From the NCBI GenBank assembly GCA_024280675.1, contig JAJRPT010000135.1, positions 1 through 26,600 on the forward strand: a stretch of DNA of 26,600 bases, given 5' to 3'. Shown here one piece after another: positions 1 through 9,145 of this stretch (position 1 is its first letter; each line of letters begins with the position of its first letter). Below the pieces are notes generated by a model. It was not told the origin of the DNA and searched no databases. It saw only the letters and a program-made list of their open reading frames with translations. Source of the stretch: Bacteroidota bacterium. Its GTDB lineage: Bacteria; Bacteroidota; Ignavibacteria; Kapaibacteriales; UBA2268. The translations under genes were made by a program, and so were the position numbers.

Positions 1-1126
1 AAGGAGTCCCGCCCCCGAACGTCCATTGCCAAGAGATAGCCTTGTTTTGTGAGATGTCCATGAAATCTACCACACCGCCTATGCAAATCTCTTTTGTTAG
101 TGTTACAAAGCCCGCAACTACGTCGCAAATCTCTGGTGGCGTGTAATCTGCATTGCATCCCGTTTCGATTAAATTAGACTCACTCCAGATGTTTGTTCTA
201 ATATTTTCTAGTGTGGACTGTATTCTAAGTTTTTGACCTTCGGTGAACATATTTCTGCACGTTCCAGGAGTATAGTTCATATAATTTTCTTCTAGGTCGT
301 CAGTGTCAGGGTCGTCATTGGAGCAACTGTTCAGTGTGACGCAAGAGTAATTAGGCGAGGCTTGCGGAGGTGTGTCGCAGACATAATCACCACTGGTACA
401 CACGTCATCTCCGCATCCGCCATTAAAGGTATGGTAGAGTCCAAGCCAGTGACCAATCTCATGGACTGCAGTTCGTCCCGATACGGGAAATGCTATTCCA
501 ATATTTCCAAAGACATTGCTACGCATCACCATCCCATCCTCATCAGGCGGACCACCCGGAAATGATGAATAGCCCAAAACATTACCACCGATTGACTTTA
601 CCAAATAAATGTTCATGTATTTTGTGTTATCCCAAAAGCTTAACTCCTTGAGCTTCGCCCTTTGAAATGTCTGATGATTGGTCAGTGGTGTGTGGATTGG
701 CACAACTCCATCGGTGCAATTCCCGTAAGGGTCTATCTTGGCAAGACAGAACTCTAGCTCTGTATCCACTCCCGAACCATCACCATTAGTTCCAGATATT
801 TTCCTGAAATCTTCGTTCATAATCCTAATTTGACTTTCTATCTGTTCCAAGGAAATGTTCTCGGGACCACCAAGGTGTAGAACATGCACCACAACGGGAA
901 TAGTTTTTACATTGCCCTCAAACTTATTTGATTGTGCGGCGTTTAAAGAATTAATTTTGAGTGCTTCAACTCCTTTTTGGATAATGGATTCTGCCTCATA
1001 AATACTGCTATTGTTGGTGTACTCATCAAAGTAGCAAGGATTCTCCGAACCCTCTTGAGCACTTAAAGAACTGTAGCTTGTGAACCCAAAAATAAAAAAT
1101 AGAATCACTTTGACCGATTGCTTCAT
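1..1126 (-). CDS. Secreted zinc metalloprotease, M43 (pappalysin/cytophagalysin) family, with PKD domain; 3' end outside the window
   Basis: The reading frame starts at ATG (1126-1124) and stays open to the left edge, giving 375 residues; the C-terminus is missing. It begins with a signal peptide (residues 1-22, MKQSVKVILFF then SSLSAQ). The catalytic zinc motif HEIGHWLGLYH is at residues 222-232 (three His ligands, Glu as general base), followed by a Met-turn segment NYMNYTP, the arrangement of M43 metalloproteases. After the peptidase domain a PKD-type domain begins (VVDFMDIS, then SWQWTFGGGTP) and runs off the edge. Several Cys pairs suggest disulfides, consistent with export. In Bacteroidota such proteases often carry further adhesive domains and a T9SS sorting domain after the PKD domain; that part cannot be seen here. 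The gene is divergent from the OmpA-family gene. Role inferred: extracellular protein degradation. Family confident, substrate unknown. Confidence 0.9.
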   Translation of the reverse strand, partial: MKQSVKVILFFIFGFTSYSSLSAQEGSENPCYFDEYTNNSSIYEAESIIQKGVEALKINSLNAAQSNKFEGNVKTIPVVVHVLHLGGPENISLEQIESQIRIMNEDFRKISGTNGDGSGVDTELEFCLAKIDPYGNCTDGVVPIHTPLTNHQTFQRAKLKELSFWDNTKYMNIYLVKSIGGNVLGYSSFPGGPPDEDGMVMRSNVFGNIGIAFPVSGRTAVHEIGHWLGLYHTFNGGCGDDVCTSGDYVCDTPPQASPNYSCVTLNSCSNDDPDTDDLEENYMNYTPGTCRNMFTEGQKLRIQSTLENIRTNIWSESNLIETGCNADYTPPEICDVVAGFVTLTKEICIGGVVDFMDISQNKAISWQWTFGGGTP

Positions 1127-1276
1127 ATTTTAACTATGTTGTTGTTAATACATTATTTCCTGTTTACAAATTATACTTTATTTGACAATAAAAAAATACT
1201 CAGAAGATTTTTTAACAAAATTTTTTATATATTGCGTCAATGTGTGTCTGTATAAGCATTATAAAAAAATACTAAT
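1127..1276. promoter_or_regulatory. Divergent intergenic region between the protease and OmpA-family genes
   Basis: This is a 150-bp, very A+T-rich stretch that must hold the promoters of both divergent genes. I see T-runs and TATATTG (1228-1234), which loosely resembles the Bacteroidota -7 element (TAnnTTTG), but no well-spaced TTTG -33 partner, so no exact promoter is called. Confidence 0.4.
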
Positions 1277-3382
1277 ATGAAATTACTTTGCCTAATTGTT
1301 GCCTTTTCCATTTTGAGCTTGCACGCTCAACAAAGCCCAGAGAATAATAAATTTGCCGACGAATCATACTCACCCCGTCCGTCAATGGGAGTCTTTGGTG
1401 GGGCAGGGATTAATATCCACTTCTTGAACATTAGTGGAATTCCTGGAATCGAGAATAGCCGAGTTATATTCGACAACTCCATAGGCTTTGGCTATAATTT
1501 TGGACTCTTCTATTCATTTCCCATCCAAGACAACCTAGATATAAGTATTAGAGGAGTTTATGCCTCAAAGGGTGCAAACCTTAGTGTTGTCGATGATGTA
1601 AAATTTAGCCCGCAACTCGATGCTAGGATTATTGATGAGAATGGAAAAGGAGTAGATGGGCAAATTCAGTATAATCTGGAAACGGGTATTTTCACAGCAG
1701 GAATTGAGCCTATACTACAGTACAAAGCAAGTGACCAATTTCGCATCGGAGCGGGCATTAGGCTTGCTTACACGATTTCTGGTGATTACTACCAATACGA
1801 AGAAATTCTCTCGCCCGACTATGGCCTGCTATCCGACCCAGAAAATAATGAAACGGCTAGGATACTAGTTAGAGGGGAAGGTGATTTGGCCGAGATTAAG
1901 GAGATTACAAAAATTGATTTAGGGCTTGTTCTTCAGTCAAGCTATGATATGCCACTCAATGAAAACAATACTTTGTTCTTGGTTCCTGAGCTGAGATTTA
2001 CTCTTGGCTTGCTTTCCTTGACTCCAGAAAATGCTTGGATACTTAGTCAGCTGTCGGGGGGGATTGGTCTGCGTTACAGCCCAAGGGAACTCATCCCGCC
2101 ACCACCACCTCCAAAGCCAAAGAGAATTCCACCACCGCCACCGCCACCACCACTTCCGCCACCACCACCGCCACCTGTTGAGCCGACTCTGGATGCAACC
2201 ATTGCCGCCTTTGCAGTCGAAAAAGATGGCAGTGAGTCCGATGTTTCCACCATTGTGGTTGAGGAATTCCTAAGAAACAGAATTCACCCAGTTCTTTCTT
2301 ATGTATTTTTTGATGAAGACTCAAAAGATTTGCCAAACAGATATACTAGACTCTCAGACGAAGAAAAAGCAAGTTTTAGCTTCAAGAGATTTCTTGATGT
2401 AAAAACTATGGATGTCTACTACCAAGTCTTGAACATTGTTGGAAAACGTATGCAGGTTTATCCAAATACAAGCGTTGAGCTGGTTGGCTGTAATTCAAAT
2501 CAAGGAAATGAAAAAAACAATCGCACACTCTCAAAATCAAGGGCACAGACCGTGCGTAATTATCTGATAAGCCAATGGAGTATCGACCCAGATAGAATAA
2601 GTGTCGAGTCTCGCAATCTTCCAAAAATACCTTCGAACCCGAACTCCCCAGATGGGATTGAAGAAAATAGAAGGGTAGAAATTATCCCATCTAACGAGCT
2701 TATTTTTGAACCAATGAATATACAAGATATCGAAAGAAGATCAAATCCTCCTCACCTAAGATTCAAACCAAAGATAAACACCCCAATGGGCGTAGAGTCT
2801 TGGCAGCTAATCACCTCTCAAAATGGTCGTTCGCTCAGAGTTTGGAGAGGAAAGGGCGATATTCCAGAAGTAATCGAATGGAAACTAGAGACCGAAGACG
2901 AATTGGACTTTATGCCAAAACTTGACCAGCCACTCGAGTACAAATTAGTCGTAGTGGATAATGACAATAAAACTTGGGAGTCAGGCACTCAGGTAATGGA
3001 CGTAAAACAAATAACAATCGAAACAAAAATATTTGAAGAACTCGATGATATGGAAATTGATGAGTTCTCAATTATTGGTTTTGGTTATAACAAATCCACA
3101 CTCTCCACACAAAACAAGCAAATTGCAACTATGGCCAGAGACAGGGTTCGTAAAGACTCGAAAATTAAGATACATGGTCACTCCGACCGCATGGGAAATG
3201 ACGATTACAACCTCAGACTCTCACAACGAAGAGCCGAGGCTGTTGCATCGTATTTGAAATTGAAAAAAGGTATTGCAAAAGGGTTCGGTGAGATTGAATT
3301 GCTCTATGATAACAAAATGCCAGAAGGTCGTTTTTATAGCAGAACTGTGAAGATTCATTTGGAAACTCCAGTTGAACAATAA
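1277..3382 (+). CDS. OmpA-family outer-membrane protein with N-terminal beta-barrel, polyproline linker and two OmpA-like domains
   Basis: 701 residues. A signal peptide (1-18, MKLLCLIVAFSILSLHAQ) is followed by a region of alternating Gly/aromatic strands up to about residue 270 that looks like an outer-membrane beta-barrel. Residues 274-300 are an almost pure proline linker. A first OmpA-like domain spans about 336-471 (YVFFDEDS; TLSKSRAQTVRNYL; ENRRVEI). A beta-rich spacer (about 490-580, GVESWQLI, VVDNDNKTWES) precedes a second OmpA-like domain at about 595-697 (GFGYNKSTL; GHSDRMGNDDYNLRLSQRRA). The second domain keeps the Asp and Arg expected to bind diaminopimelate of peptidoglycan; the first lacks the equivalent Asp. 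The inferred role is tethering the outer membrane to the cell wall. The gene is followed 88 bp later by the VWA surface protein on the same strand, possibly as an operon. Family assignment is strong; the barrel call is by pattern only. Confidence 0.88.
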   Translation: MKLLCLIVAFSILSLHAQQSPENNKFADESYSPRPSMGVFGGAGINIHFLNISGIPGIENSRVIFDNSIGFGYNFGLFYSFPIQDNLDISIRGVYASKGANLSVVDDVKFSPQLDARIIDENGKGVDGQIQYNLETGIFTAGIEPILQYKASDQFRIGAGIRLAYTISGDYYQYEEILSPDYGLLSDPENNETARILVRGEGDLAEIKEITKIDLGLVLQSSYDMPLNENNTLFLVPELRFTLGLLSLTPENAWILSQLSGGIGLRYSPRELIPPPPPPKPKRIPPPPPPPPLPPPPPPPVEPTLDATIAAFAVEKDGSESDVSTIVVEEFLRNRIHPVLSYVFFDEDSKDLPNRYTRLSDEEKASFSFKRFLDVKTMDVYYQVLNIVGKRMQVYPNTSVELVGCNSNQGNEKNNRTLSKSRAQTVRNYLISQWSIDPDRISVESRNLPKIPSNPNSPDGIEENRRVEIIPSNELIFEPMNIQDIERRSNPPHLRFKPKINTPMGVESWQLITSQNGRSLRVWRGKGDIPEVIEWKLETEDELDFMPKLDQPLEYKLVVVDNDNKTWESGTQVMDVKQITIETKIFEELDDMEIDEFSIIGFGYNKSTLSTQNKQIATMARDRVRKDSKIKIHGHSDRMGNDDYNLRLSQRRAEAVASYLKLKKGIAKGFGEIELLYDNKMPEGRFYSRTVKIHLETPVEQ
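2096..2176 (+). repeat. CCN codon repeat encoding a polyproline linker
   Basis: This is a low-complexity run of CCA/CCG/CCT codons broken only by Lys-Pro-Lys-Arg-Ile and one Leu. It encodes residues 274-300 of the OmpA-family protein and separates the barrel from the periplasmic part. It also creates spurious His- and Val-rich open frames on both strands, which are not genes. Confidence 0.9.
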
Positions 3383-3470
3383 TTATTTTTATTAAAAATG
3401 TAATTATTTTGCTCTTTACTTGTTATTATAGTTAGAATGCGTGAAAGAAAAATTATATAGGATTAAAAAA

Positions 3471-6400
3471 ATGAAAAAAACATTATTATATATTTCGGTA
3501 TTTATGGCGACGGTGCTTCTTGGCTCGTCTTGGTTAAATAGCCAAGAGCTTAAGATTAACCATGTAAACTCAGAGAATTACCCGACATTGGAAGTTGAAG
3601 TCTCAGCTATCGATGATACGGGAGAAGAACAAGTTTCCAGAGATTTTATCAATGATTTAAAAATCTATGATGCTGGGACTCTTAGGGAAATAATTGCTCA
3701 GCAATGTGCCAATCTGTCTACTCGCTTTTCATTGATTGTTCACATGGATAGATCTACTTCCATGTCCCTGCATAAAGACAATGCAGGTTTTGCAACTAAG
3801 CCAAACCGGCGATGGGACGCAATCAATGAGGCTTTACAAGAATTGGTTACGAAGAGCTTCTTGCTCAATAGCGAGAATAATGAATTTGCACTTATGTCAT
3901 TTTCTGGTGCATCTAGGATAGATTACGAATTTAGAACTGATTTTGGATCTCAGCAATTAAAAGATGATTTAAAAGCTTTCGCCGACACAGCCTCGTTTAA
4001 TAATATGACTGACTTTGATGCCGCTTTACTGGGAATAAATAGTGCAGATGAAAAGGTTAATGGGATTGGAGCTATAGAGTATTCGCAAAATGCTAGGTTT
4101 CAACCAATCATTATAATTCTAACAGATGGCAAACACAACAGAGCCATCCCTTCTGATATTCATGTCGCTGAGATTGACGCGGCGGTGAGGAATGCTGAGA
4201 AGCCACCAATAATTTATGTTATGACCTATGGCGAGCCTATGGATGAAGTTCTGTCTGGGGTTGCTAGTGCTTCTGGTGGAAGATCTTATGCAGATCTTGC
4301 AAGTGATGAAGTAATTCCAACCTTCGAAGAGATAATTGATGATTTGGGCGATAAGCTGAGGACAACTCCTCCATGCTCATTCGAAATGGAGTCATCTTGT
4401 GAGGGTGGAGAAATTTACGCAACCGCAACCATCGGTAGCCAGACATACACTTCGGCTCCTTTTTCTTATTCCGTTGATGAGCAATATTTACCTAAATTAA
4501 CTTTTAGTGAGCCGTCTCCAGCTTTTAGAGATGCAAGCTCAAATAATCCTGTGACTCAGACAATTACACTGGCTGCTGAGAATAATGACATTAAATTCTC
4601 TAACAAGCCCACATTCCTAAACGATGACGGTTCAGTAAATACTGATTTTACGGTCAAAACAAATATGATTAACAAATCTTTGGCAAAAGATGCAAGCATG
4701 GACATCATCATCGAATACAAGCCATCGGTGAAACAAACTGCTTGCCTAAGCGGTGTGAGTGTCGATTTTACTGCCGTATCGACGGCTTGCTCCCAAGACG
4801 ATTTCTCACCGATTGGCAAGTTCTTTTATGCCGAAGATATTCGCTTTGACAAAAATGGAATTGTAGACCAAAAAATCACTGTCCGGCCGGCGGGTTCGGT
4901 GAAGAATTACTCCTGTGAGAATGCAAAAATTACAGACATTAAATTTTCTGATGAAATTGGCGGAACATTCGGACACGAAGCCACCTTGCCGCTGGCTATA
5001 AACAAGGGGCAAGACACAAAGAAAATTACTTATACCTTCATTGCCTCTTCGCCACCGGTTGAGTCTTCGGCAAAGGTATGTTTTACGGTGGAGTTTGACG
5101 GGAGTGGTGAAACAAAAGAGTATTGTGCGACAATTAGTGGAAAGGGAGCGGGCGAACCTGAGATTACAATCACTCAATTAAATATTGAAAATTTTGTATG
5201 TTCTTCTGACACTCCAAAAGATGCTTCTGCTCCAAACTTAATTCAAGTTAAAGTGGAAAATGTGGGTCTTGCAAAAATGAACATTAATAGTATTTCTGCG
5301 TCTGGTTCAGTCTTTGAAGTGGTAAATACAAGTTTCACTGAAATAGAACCAGGTGACAGCAAAATAATTTATCTTAGTTTCAGCCCAAATGCACCCGGTA
5401 GCTACAACGCAGTTTTAACCGTCGATAGTGATTCTAAGAACTCTGATGATGAGGCAATCCAAGTCAGTGCAAACCTTGAAGATCATTCATTTTCACTTAG
5501 CGATAATGATTTTGGATTAAGATGCGTGGGTGAATCATTCGATATTGATGTTGGTCTTGCAATCAACAATAATGACGAGACTGGTTTTGTTGTGACAGGA
5601 AATTCTTCCCTTATCACATTCCCTGCCGGAAATACTATTGCACCCGCAACAGGTGACCAAACATTTACTATCAACATTCCCTCAGATACTGAAACACCAA
5701 ACTTCTCAGAATCCCTTACATTCACAAACCAGTGCGGGGAATTTCAAGTAGTTCAAATTACCGGCAATATCTCAAGACCAGATATTAGCGGAACGGCTGT
5801 GTTGCAAGCCAGCCAAGGTGTTCCCTCGACTACTACAGTTGTACTCACAAATAATTTTGGCAACCCAGTTACTGACTTAGATTATGAAATCGATCCCACA
5901 AGTCCCGCATATACTATGATTGATATTAATCCATCGAGTGCTGGTTCGGCTCTTGCTAATTCTACATTTAATCTTGTTCTTGATTACACCTTTTCCACTC
6001 AATTTGCAAACGAGGCACTCACAATTTTTATCACATCAGATGACGGCTGTGTCGATGATGAAATAACTGTCAATCTATTGGCCGATCTCGCTCGTGGGCA
6101 ATACACTATAGAAGATAGTGAGGAAATAGTTGGAAAAGTATTCGACCTAGACATAGGCATTGACCCAGGAACGGCTTATGAGGGTATAGATGACGACATT
6201 AAAATTGAAACTAGAATCACTTTTAACTCCAATGTAATCGTCCCACTAGACCAAGCAAGTTATCCCATGTCACCAACTAGCAATGGAGGTGGCGAAGTTG
6301 AAATCATAGCGAATTTGGATAAGGGCGGAAGCAAAATTCCTTTCGTTGCAAAAAATGGTGGAGCTGACAGAATTGATGACACAGATATTGTTCTCGAATT

Positions 6401-7220
6401 CCTAAAATCTGACAAAGATCCTGAGCAAGTGTATATTTCGGATGCTACTGGATTATTCGCTTTGAAAAGAATTCCATCAGAGCTGGAAGTCGAAGATACA
6501 GAAGGTAAGATAGGAGATGATTTTACTATTAGAATTAAATTTCCAAAAGAATTGCTCTCGAAACTCGACCCAGATATTCACAAAAGTTTGGAAGGCTATT
6601 TCACATATAATGCCTCGCTATTTTCTGCAACTGCTAATACAGTAGAATTTGACGAAGGTGCTTATAAAGACGACAACCTTGGTTATTATGTTAGGAAAAT
6701 AAAATTCAAATTCGACCTGAAAGCTCCAGAAGATGGGTCGCAGCAGACGATTGCAACACCGGATGACATTCTGCTGAGTTTTGTAGCCACACTTGGTGAT
6801 GCGGCAACAACTACAATGAATTTAGAAAATATTACAACAGAAGGTGGGGAAGTAGATATTCCTGCCTCAAGCATTAAGCAAGGTGTATTTACTTTGCTTG
6901 ATCTAAGTGTGGACAACGACGGCCGTGTGATTCAGCTTTTTGATGCAAGCAGTAACTTAGTTTCTGGGATTGCAGAAAACCTTGGAAACCCAATTAAGAG
7001 TCCTACTTCAATAGACTTTACGGTAATGGAATCAGGGCAACACAAGATTTGGCTTTTGGATTTGCAAGGAAATAAAGTGGCTGACTTAGTCTCCAAATAT
7101 TTCGACAGGGGCAAATACCAGACCGTGATTGACCCTGCTCAGATGGCAAATGGTTCATACATAATTATTTACCAGACACCAACTCAGTTTTTTACTGTGA
7201 AGATGACTGTTCTAAAATAA
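3471..7220 (+). CDS. Large secreted von Willebrand factor A protein with beta-sandwich repeats and a T9SS-type C-terminal sorting domain
   Basis: 1249 residues from ATG 3471. An in-frame GTG lies 30 bp upstream at 3441, but ATG 3471 puts the signal peptide (MKKTLLYISVFMATVLLG) at the terminus. The VWA domain (about 85-290) has the MIDAS motif DRSTS (Asp93, Ser95, Ser97) and ILTDGKHN. Then come several Cys-containing Ig-like repeats of the choice-of-anchor-D kind (e.g. VENVGLAKMNINSI, then LSFSPNAPGSYNA), and two cohesin-like segments (VGKVFDLDIGIDP; IGDDFTIRIKFP). The last about 80 residues (SGQHKIWLLDLQGNKVADL, then YFDRGKYQTV and ANGSYIIIY) match the T9SS type A sorting domain pattern. Known for the family: such proteins are exported by T9SS and attached to or released from the surface. 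Inferred role: metal-dependent adhesion or matrix protein. A terminator follows at 7250. Confidence 0.85.
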   Translation: MKKTLLYISVFMATVLLGSSWLNSQELKINHVNSENYPTLEVEVSAIDDTGEEQVSRDFINDLKIYDAGTLREIIAQQCANLSTRFSLIVHMDRSTSMSLHKDNAGFATKPNRRWDAINEALQELVTKSFLLNSENNEFALMSFSGASRIDYEFRTDFGSQQLKDDLKAFADTASFNNMTDFDAALLGINSADEKVNGIGAIEYSQNARFQPIIIILTDGKHNRAIPSDIHVAEIDAAVRNAEKPPIIYVMTYGEPMDEVLSGVASASGGRSYADLASDEVIPTFEEIIDDLGDKLRTTPPCSFEMESSCEGGEIYATATIGSQTYTSAPFSYSVDEQYLPKLTFSEPSPAFRDASSNNPVTQTITLAAENNDIKFSNKPTFLNDDGSVNTDFTVKTNMINKSLAKDASMDIIIEYKPSVKQTACLSGVSVDFTAVSTACSQDDFSPIGKFFYAEDIRFDKNGIVDQKITVRPAGSVKNYSCENAKITDIKFSDEIGGTFGHEATLPLAINKGQDTKKITYTFIASSPPVESSAKVCFTVEFDGSGETKEYCATISGKGAGEPEITITQLNIENFVCSSDTPKDASAPNLIQVKVENVGLAKMNINSISASGSVFEVVNTSFTEIEPGDSKIIYLSFSPNAPGSYNAVLTVDSDSKNSDDEAIQVSANLEDHSFSLSDNDFGLRCVGESFDIDVGLAINNNDETGFVVTGNSSLITFPAGNTIAPATGDQTFTINIPSDTETPNFSESLTFTNQCGEFQVVQITGNISRPDISGTAVLQASQGVPSTTTVVLTNNFGNPVTDLDYEIDPTSPAYTMIDINPSSAGSALANSTFNLVLDYTFSTQFANEALTIFITSDDGCVDDEITVNLLADLARGQYTIEDSEEIVGKVFDLDIGIDPGTAYEGIDDDIKIETRITFNSNVIVPLDQASYPMSPTSNGGGEVEIIANLDKGGSKIPFVAKNGGADRIDDTDIVLEFLKSDKDPEQVYISDATGLFALKRIPSELEVEDTEGKIGDDFTIRIKFPKELLSKLDPDIHKSLEGYFTYNASLFSATANTVEFDEGAYKDDNLGYYVRKIKFKFDLKAPEDGSQQTIATPDDILLSFVATLGDAATTTMNLENITTEGGEVDIPASSIKQGVFTLLDLSVDNDGRVIQLFDASSNLVSGIAENLGNPIKSPTSIDFTVMESGQHKIWLLDLQGNKVADLVSKYFDRGKYQTVIDPAQMANGSYIIIYQTPTQFFTVKMTVLK

Positions 7221-7249
7221 AGTTAATTTCTTTGAAAGAAGATTATTTG

Positions 7250-7295
7250 CCTGTATTTTATTTTGTAAAAAAAAAGAGAATACAGGTTTTCTTTT
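7250..7295 (+). terminator. Rho-independent-type terminator after the VWA gene
   Basis: CCTGTATT (7250-7257) pairs perfectly with AATACAGG (7279-7286) across an A/T-rich loop and is followed at once by TTTTCTTTT (7287-7295). It lies 30 bp after the VWA stop codon and separates that gene from parA. The loop is long (21 bases), so strength is uncertain. Confidence 0.65.
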
Positions 7296-7443
7296 GCACA
7301 AAATGACTCGTCCGGTGCTAATATGTTTTGTGGGAGAGCATTTTTTCTTTAATTTCAGATTCGGAGGCGGGTCGATTGGAGAAAATCATCGATACTCAGC
7401 TTTGTTCTCGAGGTTAGATTAATTGAGTTTTCAAGCGTAATAT

Positions 7444-8223
7444 ATGGCTAAAATAATATCAGTTGCAAATCAAAAAGGTGGGGTGGGGAAGACTACAAGT
7501 GCTGTAAATCTTGCTGCTTGCCTTGCCGCACTCGAAGAAAAAGTATTGCTTGTTGATATGGACCCACAAGCAAATGCTTCGGCTGGTGTTGGTGTGAACT
7601 CCAAAGAGCTAGACAAGTCGATTTATGAAGTGTTAATATCTGGGCAAGATCCAAAAGATGTGATTGTGGAAACTGAAATGAAATACTTGCACTTGCTTCC
7701 CGCCCATATTAATTTGGTAGGTGCTGAAATTGAATTAGTAAATTTTGAAAGTAGAGAAAAAGTCCTAAAAAATGCTTTAGATAAACTAAGAAATGACTAC
7801 CAGTGTATTATTATCGATTGCCCGCCATCTCTTGGGCTACTGACATTGAACTCTCTTACGGCATCTGATTCGGTACTGATTCCTGTGCAATGCGAGTATT
7901 ACGCGCTGGAAGGCTTAGGGCAGTTGCTCAATACTATATCGATTGTCCGTGCCCATCTAAACCCAGAACTAGATATAGAGGGAGTGTTGCTCACCATGTA
8001 TGACGGACGGCTTAGGCTTTCCAACCAAGTAGTGGCAGAAGTTCGACAGCATTTTGGCGAGAGGGTCTTCAAGACAATAATTTCTCGGAATGTCAGGGTT
8101 AGCGAATCACCATCACATGGGAAACCTGTCATTCTCTACGACATATTGTCTCGTGGAGCAAAAAATTACCTTTCGCTCGCAAAAGAAGTTTACGAGCAAA
8201 ATAAATGGGAGGGCGAGAGTTAG
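7444..8223 (+). CDS. parA: ParA/Soj-family chromosome partitioning ATPase
   Basis: 259 residues, the normal length for chromosomal Soj/ParA without a DNA-binding N-terminal extension. The deviant Walker A motif KGGVGKTT is at residues 10-17; VDMDPQANAS follows at about 38, and IIDCPPSLG is the Walker B-type segment. The protein binds DNA non-specifically as an ATP dimer and moves ParB-parS complexes, with ATP hydrolysis stimulated by ParB. It is the first gene of a compact operon: parB starts 7 bp after its stop. The 148 bp between the upstream terminator and the ATG must hold the promoter; TAATAT at 7319-7324 is a possible -10 element, but I could not pair it convincingly. Confidence 0.95.
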   Translation: MAKIISVANQKGGVGKTTSAVNLAACLAALEEKVLLVDMDPQANASAGVGVNSKELDKSIYEVLISGQDPKDVIVETEMKYLHLLPAHINLVGAEIELVNFESREKVLKNALDKLRNDYQCIIIDCPPSLGLLTLNSLTASDSVLIPVQCEYYALEGLGQLLNTISIVRAHLNPELDIEGVLLTMYDGRLRLSNQVVAEVRQHFGERVFKTIISRNVRVSESPSHGKPVILYDILSRGAKNYLSLAKEVYEQNKWEGES

Positions 8224-8230
8224 GGTAGCA

Positions 8231-9145
8231 ATGAATAAAAAAATGAAAACAGGACTTGGAAAAGGTTTAGGTGCTTTGATTTCTGATATCGACACCAGCT
8301 TTGTGACAAATAATAAGGGTGGGCAATCCGCCGGTGGTGATTTGCGTTTTAGTGGGACGAATCAAAAATTTAGCGAAGTGGATATTCACGAAATTTTGCT
8401 CAATCCATACCAGCCCAGAAAACAATTCGATGAGACGGCGCTCCAAGAGCTGATGAGTTCGATTGCCGAACATGGAATCATTCAGCCAATCACCATCAGA
8501 AGAGTTCCCAGAGGCGTTGAGCTAATATCTGGTGAACGAAGACTCAGAGCAAGTAAGAATCTTGGCTTGAGTACAATTCCAGCTTATTTCAAGGAGATTG
8601 ATACCGATGAGCAAATGCTCACAATCGCTCTTATCGAAAATCTTCAAAGAGATGATTTGAATGCTATCGAAACTGCTCTGGGTTTCAAACGTTTGACCCA
8701 AGAGTGCGGTCTGACCCAAGAGCAAGTGGCTATCAAAGTTGGCAAGAGCCGTTCTTCTGTGACTAATTTCCTGAGGCTCATCAAATTACCAGAAATAGTG
8801 CAAGATGGGATTGGTGACAATAAAATATCAATGGGACACGCCAGGGCTTTGCTTGGGCTCGAATCTGAAGAGAAAATTGAAACTGCCTACAAGACAATTC
8901 TGAAAAAAGAAATGTCGGTAAGAGAGACTGAGAAATATATAAAGAATTTTGACAGGATTAATGAAAACATACCGCCTGTTAAAGTTGAAAAAAATGCTGA
9001 ATTAATTAATGTCGAAAATAAACTAAGGCAACATTACGGCACTGAAATAAAGATCAACACAAAAAATGAAAAAAGTGGAACCATTAGCTTGGAGTTTTAT
9101 TCGGTCGAAGATTTTCAAAGAATTTGTGAGCAACTACTTGGCTAA
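8231..9145 (+). CDS. parB: ParB/Spo0J-family chromosome partitioning protein
   Basis: 304 residues from ATG 8231. An upstream in-frame start at 8090 would lie deep inside parA and is rejected; ATG 8243 is an alternative giving the usual MKTGLGKGLGALI beginning. Motifs in order: LNPYQPRKQF, the CTP-binding GERRLRA, ENLQRDDLNAIE, and a helix-turn-helix (GLTQEQVAIKVGKSRSSVTN) that reads parS, followed by SMGHARALLGL. ParB is a CTP-dependent DNA clamp that loads at parS, spreads, and recruits SMC and ParA. It is coupled to parA upstream (7-bp gap) and abuts the thioesterase gene, whose ATG directly follows its stop. I found no parS-like 16-bp palindrome in the window. Confidence 0.95.
   Translation: MNKKMKTGLGKGLGALISDIDTSFVTNNKGGQSAGGDLRFSGTNQKFSEVDIHEILLNPYQPRKQFDETALQELMSSIAEHGIIQPITIRRVPRGVELISGERRLRASKNLGLSTIPAYFKEIDTDEQMLTIALIENLQRDDLNAIETALGFKRLTQECGLTQEQVAIKVGKSRSSVTNFLRLIKLPEIVQDGIGDNKISMGHARALLGLESEEKIETAYKTILKKEMSVRETEKYIKNFDRINENIPPVKVEKNAELINVENKLRQHYGTEIKINTKNEKSGTISLEFYSVEDFQRICEQLLG

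Noticed and set aside
362..565. 67-residue plus-strand frame at the left edge
   Set aside because: It lies opposite the catalytic domain of the M43 protease, which has clear motifs in its own frame.
2031..2336. His-rich and Val-rich open frames on both strands over the proline codons
   Set aside because: They are by-products of the CCN repeat within the OmpA-family gene, with no start context or homology.
3378..3410. AATAATTA with TAATTATT hairpin after the OmpA-family gene as a terminator
   Set aside because: The stem is made only of A-T pairs in an A+T-rich gap, so chance is likely and stability poor.
3441..3470. GTG start giving a 10-residue longer VWA protein
   Set aside because: It would bury the signal peptide behind a charged extension; ATG 3471 gives a standard signal sequence.
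7296..7443. parS site or replication origin upstream of parA
   Set aside because: No parS-like 16-bp palindrome or DnaA-box cluster could be read there or elsewhere in the window.
8090..8230. Upstream in-frame start for parB inside parA
   Set aside because: It would overlap parA by 134 bp and add residues unlike any ParB; the ATG at 8231 fits the family start.
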